DNA from: CAYPPG01 sp964412555
GTDB lineage: Bacteria; Hinthialibacterota; Hinthialibacteria; Hinthialibacterales; Hinthialibacteraceae
Length of the DNA stretch: 24,567 bases
NCBI GenBank assembly: GCA_964412555.1
Contig: CAYPPG010000087.1
Coordinates: forward strand, 1-24,567
Reading direction: 5' to 3'
Position 1 is the first letter of the stretch, and each line of letters begins with the position of its first letter. The translations under genes and the position numbers were made by a program. Positions 7,715 to 15,446 of this stretch are shown here, one piece after another. The notes under the pieces are model-generated. The model was given only the letters and a program-made list of their open reading frames with translations. It had not been told where the DNA came from and ran no database searches.

Positions 7715-7817
7715 GCGCCGGCATCTTGCCGGCAAATTCGAAGTGCCGCCGAGACAGCGGCGAAACGCAGCACCGGCATCTTGTCGGCATCTCAAAGTGC
7801 CGCCGGGACGGCGGCGA
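7715..7817. repeat. Tandem pair of ~50-base GC-rich double-hairpin repeats
   Basis: Two related units begin at 7715 and 7770 (offset 55). Each has a GCCGGC-ATCTT-GCCGGC type hairpin (7717-7733; second copy 7773-7787 with a G-T pair) and then a GCCGC...GCGGC hairpin (7745-7761; second copy 7799-7815, a 7-bp stem GCCGCCG with a 3-base loop). They fill the gap before the dehydrogenase gene and end 11 bases before its ribosome binding site. The pattern is that of a dispersed extragenic palindromic element. Reading frames crossing it on either strand are not genes. It may shape transcript stability between the two genes. Confidence 0.75.
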
Positions 7818-7841
7818 TACATATTTACGGAGGTTTGACTT

Positions 7842-8918
7842 ATGTCTGCAACCATGGCCGCTCAGGTCTTTTATGAAGCTGAAAAAATGGAACTCCAATC
7901 TGTAGAAGTACCCGTACCCGGACCGGATGAAGTTTTGGTCCGCGTAAAAGGATGTGGGATTTGCGGATCGGATGTCGCTTATTACTTTGGGCAAAGTTCA
8001 CTGGAAACAGAAAGCGGCAAAGGTCCTTTGATTCTTGGCCACGAATTCTCCGGTGAAGTCGTCGATGTCGGCGCGATCCCGGAAAAACTAGGTCTCTTCA
8101 ACAAAGGGGACCGAGTCGTTCTCGATCCGGTTCAGTATTGCAACGCATGTGAAATCTGCAAGCGGGGGATGCCGAATCTATGTGAAAACAAGAGCGTGCT
8201 TGGCGTTTCGACCAACGGCGGATTTGCGGAGTATTGCATTTCGAAATACACCGGTGTTCACCAAATTCCGGAAGGTGTCAGTTTTGAACAAGCAGCACTT
8301 ACCGAACCGTTGGCTTGTGCCACCTATGGTGTGCAAAAAATGGAAGTCAAACTCGGTGATTTTGCCATTGTGTTCGGAGCGGGTGTGATCGGTTCGTTGA
8401 TGATGCAACTGATCAAATCGAGTGGCGCCGGAAAAGTCGCTATTGTCGACACTCTCGACTATCGGCTGGATCTCGGGAAAAAACTCAACACCGATTATCA
8501 ATTCAACGTTGCTGAAAAAGATTCCCCCTACTACACCGCCGATCTCAAGAAATCGATTGAAGAGTTGACGAACGGGAAATTCGCCGATGCCGCCATCGTC
8601 GCTACTGGCAGCGTGCCGGCCATGGAACAAGCATTGGCCGTCACCGGCCGCCGTGCCCGGATCGTTTATTTTGGTTTGCCGGCGGATGACGCGATGGTGA
8701 AACTCCCGGCATTGCAATCCATTTTATGGGATAAAACCATTCGGTTTTCCTGGCTCGCCCCCTTAACCTGGCCCACCGCCCTCCAAGCCATCGCCAGCGG
8801 CCTCGTCAACGTCGATCTCGTTCACTCTCATGATTATCCCTTGAACGAACTGGCAACCGGTATCGCCGATGTGCGCGCGCGGAAAGATAACGCCATGAAG
8901 GCGGTGGTTCGCCCGTAA
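7842..8918 (+). CDS. Zinc-dependent medium-chain dehydrogenase (sorbitol/threonine dehydrogenase-like)
   Basis: A 358-residue medium-chain alcohol dehydrogenase that oxidises a polyol or sugar hydroxyl with NAD(P). The GroES-like domain shows catalytic-zinc ligands C41 in GCGICGSD and H67-E68 in LGHEFSGEVV. The structural zinc loop is C100-x2-C103-x2-C106-x7-C114. The Rossmann domain carries VFGAGVIGSLMMQL near residue 185 and a following acidic residue in AIVDTLD, suggesting NAD. ATG 7842 follows CGGAGGT at 7828-7834, spacing 7. It closes the sugar cassette, although the repeat pair at 7715-7817 separates it from the isomerase. Similar trios are plausible for inositol, polyol or keto-sugar catabolism. 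Substrate is unassigned. Confidence 0.9.
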   Translation: MSATMAAQVFYEAEKMELQSVEVPVPGPDEVLVRVKGCGICGSDVAYYFGQSSLETESGKGPLILGHEFSGEVVDVGAIPEKLGLFNKGDRVVLDPVQYCNACEICKRGMPNLCENKSVLGVSTNGGFAEYCISKYTGVHQIPEGVSFEQAALTEPLACATYGVQKMEVKLGDFAIVFGAGVIGSLMMQLIKSSGAGKVAIVDTLDYRLDLGKKLNTDYQFNVAEKDSPYYTADLKKSIEELTNGKFADAAIVATGSVPAMEQALAVTGRRARIVYFGLPADDAMVKLPALQSILWDKTIRFSWLAPLTWPTALQAIASGLVNVDLVHSHDYPLNELATGIADVRARKDNAMKAVVRP

Positions 8919-8944
8919 ATTTTCCAATTATTTTTGTTATCGAA

Positions 8945-8986
8945 GGGTTGGCTCAAAGCGAAAGCGAAGCCCACCAACTACCCTAC
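8945..8986. repeat. Intergenic imperfect hairpin repeat (GTAGGGT...TTGGTGGGC type)
   Basis: On the minus strand this reads like the widespread intergenic repeat GTAGGnTGGGC-TTCGC...GCCAACC. GTTGG (about 8947) pairs with CCAAC (8974-8978), and GGCT 8950-8953 pairs with AGCC 8968-8971, around a GCGAAAGCGA-rich loop. It lies between the dehydrogenase and the methylase island. There is no T-run, so it is a repeat and not a simple terminator. A degenerate relative may lie at 22746-22768. Confidence 0.45.
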
Positions 8987-9118
8987 ACGACCACTCTCTC
9001 AAGATCATTAAAAAAAGACCGCTAAAAAGTAAGGTGCTCTAGATATGATATTACACTTGTGATAATTTAAAGAGTACACATTTGTTCATGGATTCTTTTG
9101 CTCCTATATGGATATCGT

Positions 9119-12100
9119 ATGAGCGTCACATCAAGCAACTTTTTTAAAGAATTTGACCTGGACAGGGTACAACCACCGGTTCTTTATCGAAAAGAATCTC
9201 AGATGGATGACAACCCTTATTCCCATTACATGCGGCGCGCATTCGAGTCTATGAAGTTGGATGGCATTTTCTGCATTGAAAAAAAGCCGACCATCTATTT
9301 CAAAGAAGTAAAACAAATCAATTCAAAAGAAGCGCAAGAATTTCATAAGTTACTGTGGAATCAAGGCATTGCAACATTATTGGTTCTTGTCAGTCCTAAA
9401 GAAATCCATATCTATTCCGGTTTGTCCCTACCCGACAATCGAGAAATCCGCATAGGACAAAGTGACAATCGACTCGTCCAAGTCATTGAAAGAACTGCTG
9501 AGATTCTCGAACTTAGAGAATTTATTCAATCGGTTGAAACGGGGAAATATTACCAAGATCGAAGCGATTATTTCCATTCTGAAAATGCCGTCGATCAGTT
9601 TTTACTCAAGAATCTCGGAAATACTCGTGACAAACTTATTGGTCGTTTTGCTGGAAAAATCGATTCCAAACAAAAATATAAAATTTCTCATGCTCTTTTA
9701 GGTCGTATTATTTTTACCTGTTATTTGGTGGATCGTGAAATCATCAATGGACATCATTTTTCCGGGGCAGGAGCAGATGGTGTTCATACTCTTCAAGAAT
9801 TGGTCAACAATAATCCTCCGGATAAGGTTCGAAAAATTCTCTATCGCTTGTTTAAAAATTTACAAACAATTTTCAATGGGAGTATGTTTGATGACACACT
9901 TTCAGATGAATACTCTGAAATCAACGTTGATCATATTCATATATTGAGAGATTTTTTAAACGGAGAAGAAATTCAAACCGGTCAGCAAACCTTTTGGGCA
10001 TATGATTTCAGTGTCATTCCCATCGAGACCATCAGCGCAATGTACGAAAATTTTCTCAAGGCGGAAAGCGAAGAAGCACAGAGTGATAGTGGAGCCTTTT
10101 ATACGCCAAAACACCTCGCAGAAATGGTCGTGGATGTAGCGGTGGACGATTGGGATACTTTGTTAGGAAAACGGATTCTCGATCCTGCATGCGGTTCGGG
10201 AATTTTTTTAGTCATCCTCTTTAACCGCATCGCCGAAGAATGGCGCCGGAATCATCGGAAAGTTCGGAATTCGACTCGGGTTAAGAAATTAACCGAAATC
10301 ATTCAAACTCAACTCTGCGGCATCGACAAACACCAAACCGCCTGCCGTATCACCTGTTTCAGCCTCTATCTCGCATTGCTCGATCAACTCGAACCCAGAG
10401 ATATACGAGAACTCCAACAAAAACATCAAAAAGTATTACCCAATTTACTGGCATTGGAAGAAAACAATTGGAAGACACATGATCCGCCGGTAATTTACGA
10501 AGGAAATTTCTTCGATACGAAAATACCGGTTCCGAACGATTTCGATCTCGTAATCGGAAATCCTCCATGGATAAGCCGTGGACGGGCCACTGATCCGAAA
10601 CCGCTGGAATGGTGCTTGAGTAAAGCAAACCCATTTTTAGAAACAGCACCCATAAACAAACAAACAAGAACATCCTATTTCATGCCCGCCAAACAGATCG
10701 CTCATGCGTTTATGTGGAAATCCCCTCTTCATGCAAATCCATCCGGAAAAATCTGCCAATTATTACCCTCAAAAACATTTCTGAATCGAACGGATACATT
10801 TCAAGAAGGATGGTTTTCGAATTTCACTGTGGATAAAGTCATCCACCTAGCTGATTATCGTAGAATCCTTTTTGAACATTCTATTTGTCCGGCTGTGATT
10901 ACAAAATATACACCATTAAAACCGGATAGCGAAAAATATTATTTCTCCTACGATGTTCCCAAAGTGCACCACTATGATCCCCGCCGAGGAGTGATTTATG
11001 TGTTGCCTGAGGATCAGAAAGAAATATCGGTTCACGAATTGATTACCAGTTCGAGAAAGAAGGAAGCACCCATCGTATGGAAAAAACGATTATGGGGGAC
11101 ATTGCGTGATAACCGTTTGATTAATAGGTTGTTAAGTTTACCCAGATTAGGAGAGATCGTAGGAACTCCGGAAGAACCAAAACGCTTCATTTGTGGTCAA
11201 GGATTTATAAAATTTAATCAAGAAAAATATGCCGAAAACCCTAAAGGTTATGGAGTACCAAAACCAGCCTGGTGGAAAAAAGAACAGATTTTCATTAACG
11301 CAAGAAGCAAAAATATCAATTTGGTCTTATTAGAAGAAGACTGTGAAGAAGTTGGGGGGGCATTTAAATTTTTATATAGAAATCCTGATAAAAGAATCTT
11401 TCAACCACCAATGATATTAGTGAATCAGGGATTTTCAAAAATCGCCTATGTTGATTTCGATGTACTTTTTCAAGATTCTTTACAATCAATTTGTGCTCCT
11501 GAAGCAGACAAAAATCTATTATTGTTTCTTTCTGTGGTATTGAATTCAAAACTTGCAACTTATTTCTTTTTTCATACAGCCGCTAATTGGGGATCGGAAA
11601 GAGACAAAGTACATTTTTTTGAAGTAAAGAATTTTCCATATCCCCTCCCGGAAAATCACCTAGATCCACCTAAAGCAAATTCAATAATTAATAAAGTTAG
11701 CGAACAGATTCAAGATTTGATAGATCAAATCAAATCGGATGAATTCCTGAAACGTGATGAAAGAAAAGCGATGATCGAAAGTATCAAGAAAAGATTGGAA
11801 CCGTTGGTTTATGAATATTATAACATCGCTGACTGCGAAAAAGATTTGATCGAAGACACGGTTAATGTTTATGAGCCGAGTTCCACTCCTACGACCACAA
11901 AAACACAAATTCCTACTCTCTCACCCACCGATCCTGAACAACGCAAAAAATATGTGAGACTTATTTGTGATCTTTTGAATCAGTGGGGGAAACGAAGTCC
12001 ATATCAAATCAGTGGAATTGTAACTTTGTCTGAATCCATTGGATTGGGAATTGTTACGCTGTATAAACAAGAACAATCTATTCCTTATTCAGAATCAAAA

Positions 12101-12310
12101 TCTTCAAAAATTCTTCAACAAACATTAGATCGCATTCAAAAACAATTACCTGAACAAAAAGGAAGAATTGCATATAGACGTGGTTTAATGATGTTTGAAG
12201 AGAATCAATTGCATATCGTCAAACCGCTAAATGTACGGCATTGGACTCAAACGGCAGCATTGAATGATGCCGATGAGATCGCAACTGCTATATTAATGGC
12301 TAAGAGGTAG
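9119..12310 (+). CDS. Eco57I-like adenine-specific DNA methylase, possible type IIG restriction-modification protein
   Basis: A 1063-residue protein from ATG 9119 (a TTG at 9098 is a weaker alternative). Methylase motifs are SAM-binding DPACGSGIF at residues 355-363, preceded by SGAFYTPKHLAEMVVD, and catalytic GNPPWISRG with NPPW at 481-484. This gamma-type order and N-P-P-W indicate N6-adenine methylation. The N-terminal 100 residues contain D48 in LDGIFCIE and E63-V-K65 in IYFKEVKQ, then LLWNQGIATLLVLVSPKEIHIYSG. This spacing resembles a PD-(D/E)XK nuclease core but is not proven. The region after 600 probably holds target recognition, and 950-1063 is a helical tail. The gene is AT-rich towards its 3' end, unlike neighbours, hinting at transfer. 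It is followed after 9 bases by a small PD-(D/E)XK-like gene. A defence role (restriction) is inferred. No helicase, phosphatase or BREX/DISARM genes are present. Confidence 0.82.
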   Translation: MSVTSSNFFKEFDLDRVQPPVLYRKESQMDDNPYSHYMRRAFESMKLDGIFCIEKKPTIYFKEVKQINSKEAQEFHKLLWNQGIATLLVLVSPKEIHIYSGLSLPDNREIRIGQSDNRLVQVIERTAEILELREFIQSVETGKYYQDRSDYFHSENAVDQFLLKNLGNTRDKLIGRFAGKIDSKQKYKISHALLGRIIFTCYLVDREIINGHHFSGAGADGVHTLQELVNNNPPDKVRKILYRLFKNLQTIFNGSMFDDTLSDEYSEINVDHIHILRDFLNGEEIQTGQQTFWAYDFSVIPIETISAMYENFLKAESEEAQSDSGAFYTPKHLAEMVVDVAVDDWDTLLGKRILDPACGSGIFLVILFNRIAEEWRRNHRKVRNSTRVKKLTEIIQTQLCGIDKHQTACRITCFSLYLALLDQLEPRDIRELQQKHQKVLPNLLALEENNWKTHDPPVIYEGNFFDTKIPVPNDFDLVIGNPPWISRGRATDPKPLEWCLSKANPFLETAPINKQTRTSYFMPAKQIAHAFMWKSPLHANPSGKICQLLPSKTFLNRTDTFQEGWFSNFTVDKVIHLADYRRILFEHSICPAVITKYTPLKPDSEKYYFSYDVPKVHHYDPRRGVIYVLPEDQKEISVHELITSSRKKEAPIVWKKRLWGTLRDNRLINRLLSLPRLGEIVGTPEEPKRFICGQGFIKFNQEKYAENPKGYGVPKPAWWKKEQIFINARSKNINLVLLEEDCEEVGGAFKFLYRNPDKRIFQPPMILVNQGFSKIAYVDFDVLFQDSLQSICAPEADKNLLLFLSVVLNSKLATYFFFHTAANWGSERDKVHFFEVKNFPYPLPENHLDPPKANSIINKVSEQIQDLIDQIKSDEFLKRDERKAMIESIKKRLEPLVYEYYNIADCEKDLIEDTVNVYEPSSTPTTTKTQIPTLSPTDPEQRKKYVRLICDLLNQWGKRSPYQISGIVTLSESIGLGIVTLYKQEQSIPYSESKSSKILQQTLDRIQKQLPEQKGRIAYRRGLMMFEENQLHIVKPLNVRHWTQTAALNDADEIATAILMAKR

Positions 12311-12319
12311 TAGAGACAA

Positions 12320-12973
12320 GTGGATCAAGTCGGCAATGCAAATCTTTGGGATGATAAATTCCCTCATCAAATGATTCCGGATATCCTTGAACTCGTCGTT
12401 GATTGCTGGGGACGTTTCAAAAAACCTGGAAGAAATGAATATGAGAATACAATCACAAGACATTTTCGAGAAGAATTGGTCATAGAGAAAAATGAGCGAC
12501 GTCTCCCATTTACTATATGGAGAGAATCGTCTGAATCAGCGGATCCGAAAACAGGTAATGAAACAGGCAGAATCGATTTACGATTTCAGCACGGATGGCG
12601 AGAGACCGTTTACTTTGCATTTGAGTGTAAACGTCTTCGATATACCTATAAAGGTAAAAAATATTCAAATACCGATCAATATGTTGGAAAAGAAGGAATG
12701 ATGTGTTTCATCTCTGGTAAATATAGTGCTGAAGTAGATTCTGGCGGCATGATCGGTTATGTTATGGATGGGAACATACAAAACGCCATTCAGTCAATAA
12801 AAAATTCTATCGACAAAAAGTATAAAGAACTCTGCCTGAAAAAAGAGACAAGTCTTGAACGATCGTCACTCAGTACCAGCAATAATATCAAAGAAACAAA
12901 CCATGATTTAGTTGGTCGTACTTTTACGATCCATCACGTTTTCTTGGGGGCCGAAATTTTTGGGTACGATTAA
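12320..12973 (+). CDS. Small PD-(D/E)XK nuclease-like protein paired with the methylase
   Basis: A 217-residue protein starting at GTG 12320, 9 bases after the methylase stop, with AAGAGG about 12 bases upstream. Residues 84-106 contain GRIDLRF (D86), then YFAFECKRL with E102-x-K104, the D...ExK arrangement of PD-(D/E)XK nucleases. An earlier acidic residue such as E42 or E51 could complete the site. YVGKEGMMCFISGKYS and GGMIGYVMDG follow, as in nuclease-fold proteins that carry a hydrophobic second half. The tight spacing suggests one transcript and a joint role with the methylase, either as the cleaving subunit or as an accessory effector. The second half (150-190) is Lys/Ser-rich and may be disordered. 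I do not know a named family. The nuclease call rests on motif spacing only. Confidence 0.68.
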   Translation: MDQVGNANLWDDKFPHQMIPDILELVVDCWGRFKKPGRNEYENTITRHFREELVIEKNERRLPFTIWRESSESADPKTGNETGRIDLRFQHGWRETVYFAFECKRLRYTYKGKKYSNTDQYVGKEGMMCFISGKYSAEVDSGGMIGYVMDGNIQNAIQSIKNSIDKKYKELCLKKETSLERSSLSTSNNIKETNHDLVGRTFTIHHVFLGAEIFGYD

Positions 12974-13072
12974 TTTTTGACGAAGTTGGACTAGTAAATT
13001 TTCTTTGATAATCTATCATACACACTACTTTTTATTTGAGAAATGCCATATCTTACAGAGGGGTGCATTGAT

Positions 13073-13936
13073 ATGTCTCAGAATACTGTACCTGACACCG
13101 ATCCACGAAACTGGACTGAGGATCTGGTCTCGGGAAACCAAGTGATCGATCAGCAACACCGGGAACTCCTGCGCCGATTCGAGATGCTCGAAGACGCCGT
13201 GAAGGAGGGAGAAGCGTTTAAGGAAGTGAAACTTCTTGCCGCTTTCCTGCAACGATATGTTCTCACGCATTTCAACACAGAAGAACAGGAGATGCTGGCC
13301 GGCCATTATCCTGGTTCCGCTCTTCATGCAGCTGAGCATGACCAATGTAAAAACCGGATTTTTCAGTTTAAAAAATTTATCGAAACCGAAAGAGATCGTG
13401 AGAAGATCGTCGCTGTTGCATACAGTATGCTCGGCCTTTGGGTGAGAGATCATATCCTGAATCATGATATTCAATTCATCCAGTACATCAAGGAGAAGGG
13501 AAAAGAAGAAATAACCATCAATGTGAACTACCAATGGAGTCCTGAAATATCGATATTGTGGACTTCCGATTTTCAGATCGGCGTCGATGTTGTTGATGAG
13601 CAACACCGAAATCTCGTAAAGTGGACGGAGTATGTACAGGATGCGAAATTGCTTTCCCGTCAAGAAATCCACGATCTGCTCGATTTTATTCACGGATTTA
13701 TCGTTACTCACTTTACGGATGAAGAAATTCTTATGATCGATATCAATTTCCCCCATATACAAACGCACACAGAACAACATAGTATGACAAGGACAAAATT
13801 TTTTGAAGTGAAAAAATGGTTCACCGGAGATCTCGATCCTCGAGATATGCAAGCAATGGTCCTTGAACTCTTTATGGGGTACGTAAAGCACATCCAACAA
13901 TACGATATCCAATTCAAACAATATCTCCACAAATAA
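13073..13936 (+). CDS. Tandem-domain bacteriohemerythrin
   Basis: An O2-binding non-haem di-iron protein, 287 residues from ATG 13073. AGAGGGG at 13057-13063 fits this start better than ATG 13043. Two complete hemerythrin domains follow each other. Domain 1 has H29 (VIDQQHREL), H66 and E70 (THFNTEEQE), H85 and H89 (HAAEH), H127 and D132 (DHILNHDIQF). Domain 2 repeats the set: H178 (VVDEQHRNL), H213 and E217 (THFTDEEI), H232 and H236 (HTEQH), H273 and D278 (KHIQQYDIQF). All seven ligands per site are kept, so both centres should bind iron. Bacterial hemerythrins usually have one domain of about 130 residues. Here two are fused without a sensor or signalling domain. It is cytosolic and may store or deliver oxygen or signal redox state. 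The long minus-strand frame across it is an artefact. Confidence 0.93.
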   Translation: MSQNTVPDTDPRNWTEDLVSGNQVIDQQHRELLRRFEMLEDAVKEGEAFKEVKLLAAFLQRYVLTHFNTEEQEMLAGHYPGSALHAAEHDQCKNRIFQFKKFIETERDREKIVAVAYSMLGLWVRDHILNHDIQFIQYIKEKGKEEITINVNYQWSPEISILWTSDFQIGVDVVDEQHRNLVKWTEYVQDAKLLSRQEIHDLLDFIHGFIVTHFTDEEILMIDINFPHIQTHTEQHSMTRTKFFEVKKWFTGDLDPRDMQAMVLELFMGYVKHIQQYDIQFKQYLHK

Positions 13937-14015
13937 TCGGTCTTCAACCTTCAGCCTTCAGCCTAATATATGATATGATGCATGCAAACAATACATTAAA
14001 AATGGAGAAACTGAA

Positions 14016-15365
14016 ATGAAACGCCGTGATCTGATGTCATTATTTGCCGCAGGCGGACTGGGATTCAGCGCCCCCGGTTTCGCTGCATTTTCCGCCCATG
14101 CGCAGAATGATTCTGAATCCGAGAAATCGGGGCACATGTCTCCTGTCAAAATTACCGACGTGAAAGTGATTCTTACCGCGCCCGAACGGATTCGCCTGGT
14201 CATTGTCAAAGTGGAAACCAGCGAACCGGGATTGTATGGGTATGGATGCGCCACATTTACGCAACGTCCATTGACAGTGAAAACCGCTGTCGAAGAATAT
14301 CTGCGACCGTTTTTGATCGGGAAAAATCCGGACAATATCGAAGATATCTGGCAGTCCTGTTATGTCAGTAGTTACTGGCGCAACGGCCCTGTTTTGAACA
14401 ATGCGCTCAGTGGAGTAGAAATGGCGTTATGGGATATCAAAGGCAAACGGGCGGGGATGCCGGTTTATCAATTGCTCGGAGGCAAATGCCGGTTTGCAGC
14501 AGACCAATACGCGCATGCGTCCGGCCGGGACTTCAACCAGGTTGAGGATCGAGTGCGGCGATTCATGGAAGAAGGGTACCGTCATGTCCGCGTACAGGTA
14601 GCCGTCCCCGGCTACTCCACCTATGGTGCCGGTTCATCGCAAAAAAGATCATTTGACCATCTTCCACCGGGTACGTCGGTTTTCAATCCAGCCGCTTATA
14701 CGCGGATCGTCCCCAAGCTCTTCGAGCACCTTCGCGATAAAATCGGATTTGAAGTCGAACTATTGCATGACACTCATGAGCGAATTTCCTGCGCGCAAGC
14801 CGTTCATCTGGCGAAGGAATTGGAACCGTACCGCTTGTTTTTCTTGGAAGATCCCCTTCCTCCGGAAGAAGTCGATCATTTCCGCATCATTCGGCAGCAA
14901 TGTTCAACTCCGCTGGCCATGGGAGAGTTGTTCAACAATCCGCATGAATGGATCGACCTGGTTTCAGAACGGTTGATCGATTTCATCCGTGTGCACCTTT
15001 CGCAAATCGGGGGATTGAATATGGGGAGAAAACTGGCCGCGTTTTGTGAATTCTTTGGTGTCAAAACGGCGTGGCACGGTCCCGGTGATTGCTCGCCGAT
15101 TGGACATGCGGCAAATGTGGCGTTGGATTTGGCTTGTTATAATTTCGGAATTCAAGAACGGCATATCTTCAACGATGCAGCGCAGGAAGTCTTCCAAGGC
15201 TGCTTGAAAGTCGAAAACGGCTATGTATTTGCGAATGAAGCGCCGGGATGGGGTATCGAAGTGGATGAAGAAAAAGCGAAGAAATACCCTTATCGGGAAT
15301 CCCCCAGTTTCGATCAACATTGGGGAAATACCCGAAAACTGGATGGTACAATCATTCGCCCATAA
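14016..15365 (+). CDS. Enolase-superfamily protein, D-mannonate dehydratase-like, with Tat signal
   Basis: A 449-residue mandelate racemase/muconate lactonizing-type protein closest in motif to mannonate/galactonate dehydratases (ManD/RspA group). These remove water from a sugar acid through an enediolate. Key residues are metal ligand D252 and acid/base H254 in LLHDTHERI, E278 in FLEDPLPPEE, E304 in MGELFN and H354 in AWHGPGDCSP, with the family-typical NFGIQE and PGWGIEVDEE tail. The N-terminus MKRRDLMSLFAAGGLGF... then AHA-Q looks like a twin-arginine export signal with cleavage near residue 30. This is unusual for a normally cytosolic family. The start is supported by ATGGAGAAA about 8 bases upstream. 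It is followed 81 bases later by a sulfatase with a similar signal. Substrate is uncertain; an extracytoplasmic sugar acid is inferred. Confidence 0.88.
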   Translation: MKRRDLMSLFAAGGLGFSAPGFAAFSAHAQNDSESEKSGHMSPVKITDVKVILTAPERIRLVIVKVETSEPGLYGYGCATFTQRPLTVKTAVEEYLRPFLIGKNPDNIEDIWQSCYVSSYWRNGPVLNNALSGVEMALWDIKGKRAGMPVYQLLGGKCRFAADQYAHASGRDFNQVEDRVRRFMEEGYRHVRVQVAVPGYSTYGAGSSQKRSFDHLPPGTSVFNPAAYTRIVPKLFEHLRDKIGFEVELLHDTHERISCAQAVHLAKELEPYRLFFLEDPLPPEEVDHFRIIRQQCSTPLAMGELFNNPHEWIDLVSERLIDFIRVHLSQIGGLNMGRKLAAFCEFFGVKTAWHGPGDCSPIGHAANVALDLACYNFGIQERHIFNDAAQEVFQGCLKVENGYVFANEAPGWGIEVDEEKAKKYPYRESPSFDQHWGNTRKLDGTIIRP

Positions 15366-15446
15366 TAGTATGTTCGTATGTGAATGAATCAGTCAACTTT
15401 TACTAAATTAAGATAAGAGCAAAGCCAACACTTATGGAGAGATACA

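Noticed and set aside
7613..7876. 87-residue plus-strand frame
   Set aside because: Composed largely of translated hairpin repeat and overlaps two real genes.
7428..7994. 188-residue minus-strand frame
   Set aside because: Runs antisense to two enzyme genes and through the hairpin repeats, which create spurious repetitive peptide.
9119..12973. BREX or DISARM locus
   Set aside because: Only a methylase and a small nuclease-like gene are present. No helicase, PglZ-type phosphatase, BrxC-type ATPase or phospholipase-D gene adjoins.
13025..13930. 301-residue minus-strand frame
   Set aside because: It lies wholly antisense to the hemerythrin gene, whose iron ligands are all conserved. It has no ribosome binding site or family match.
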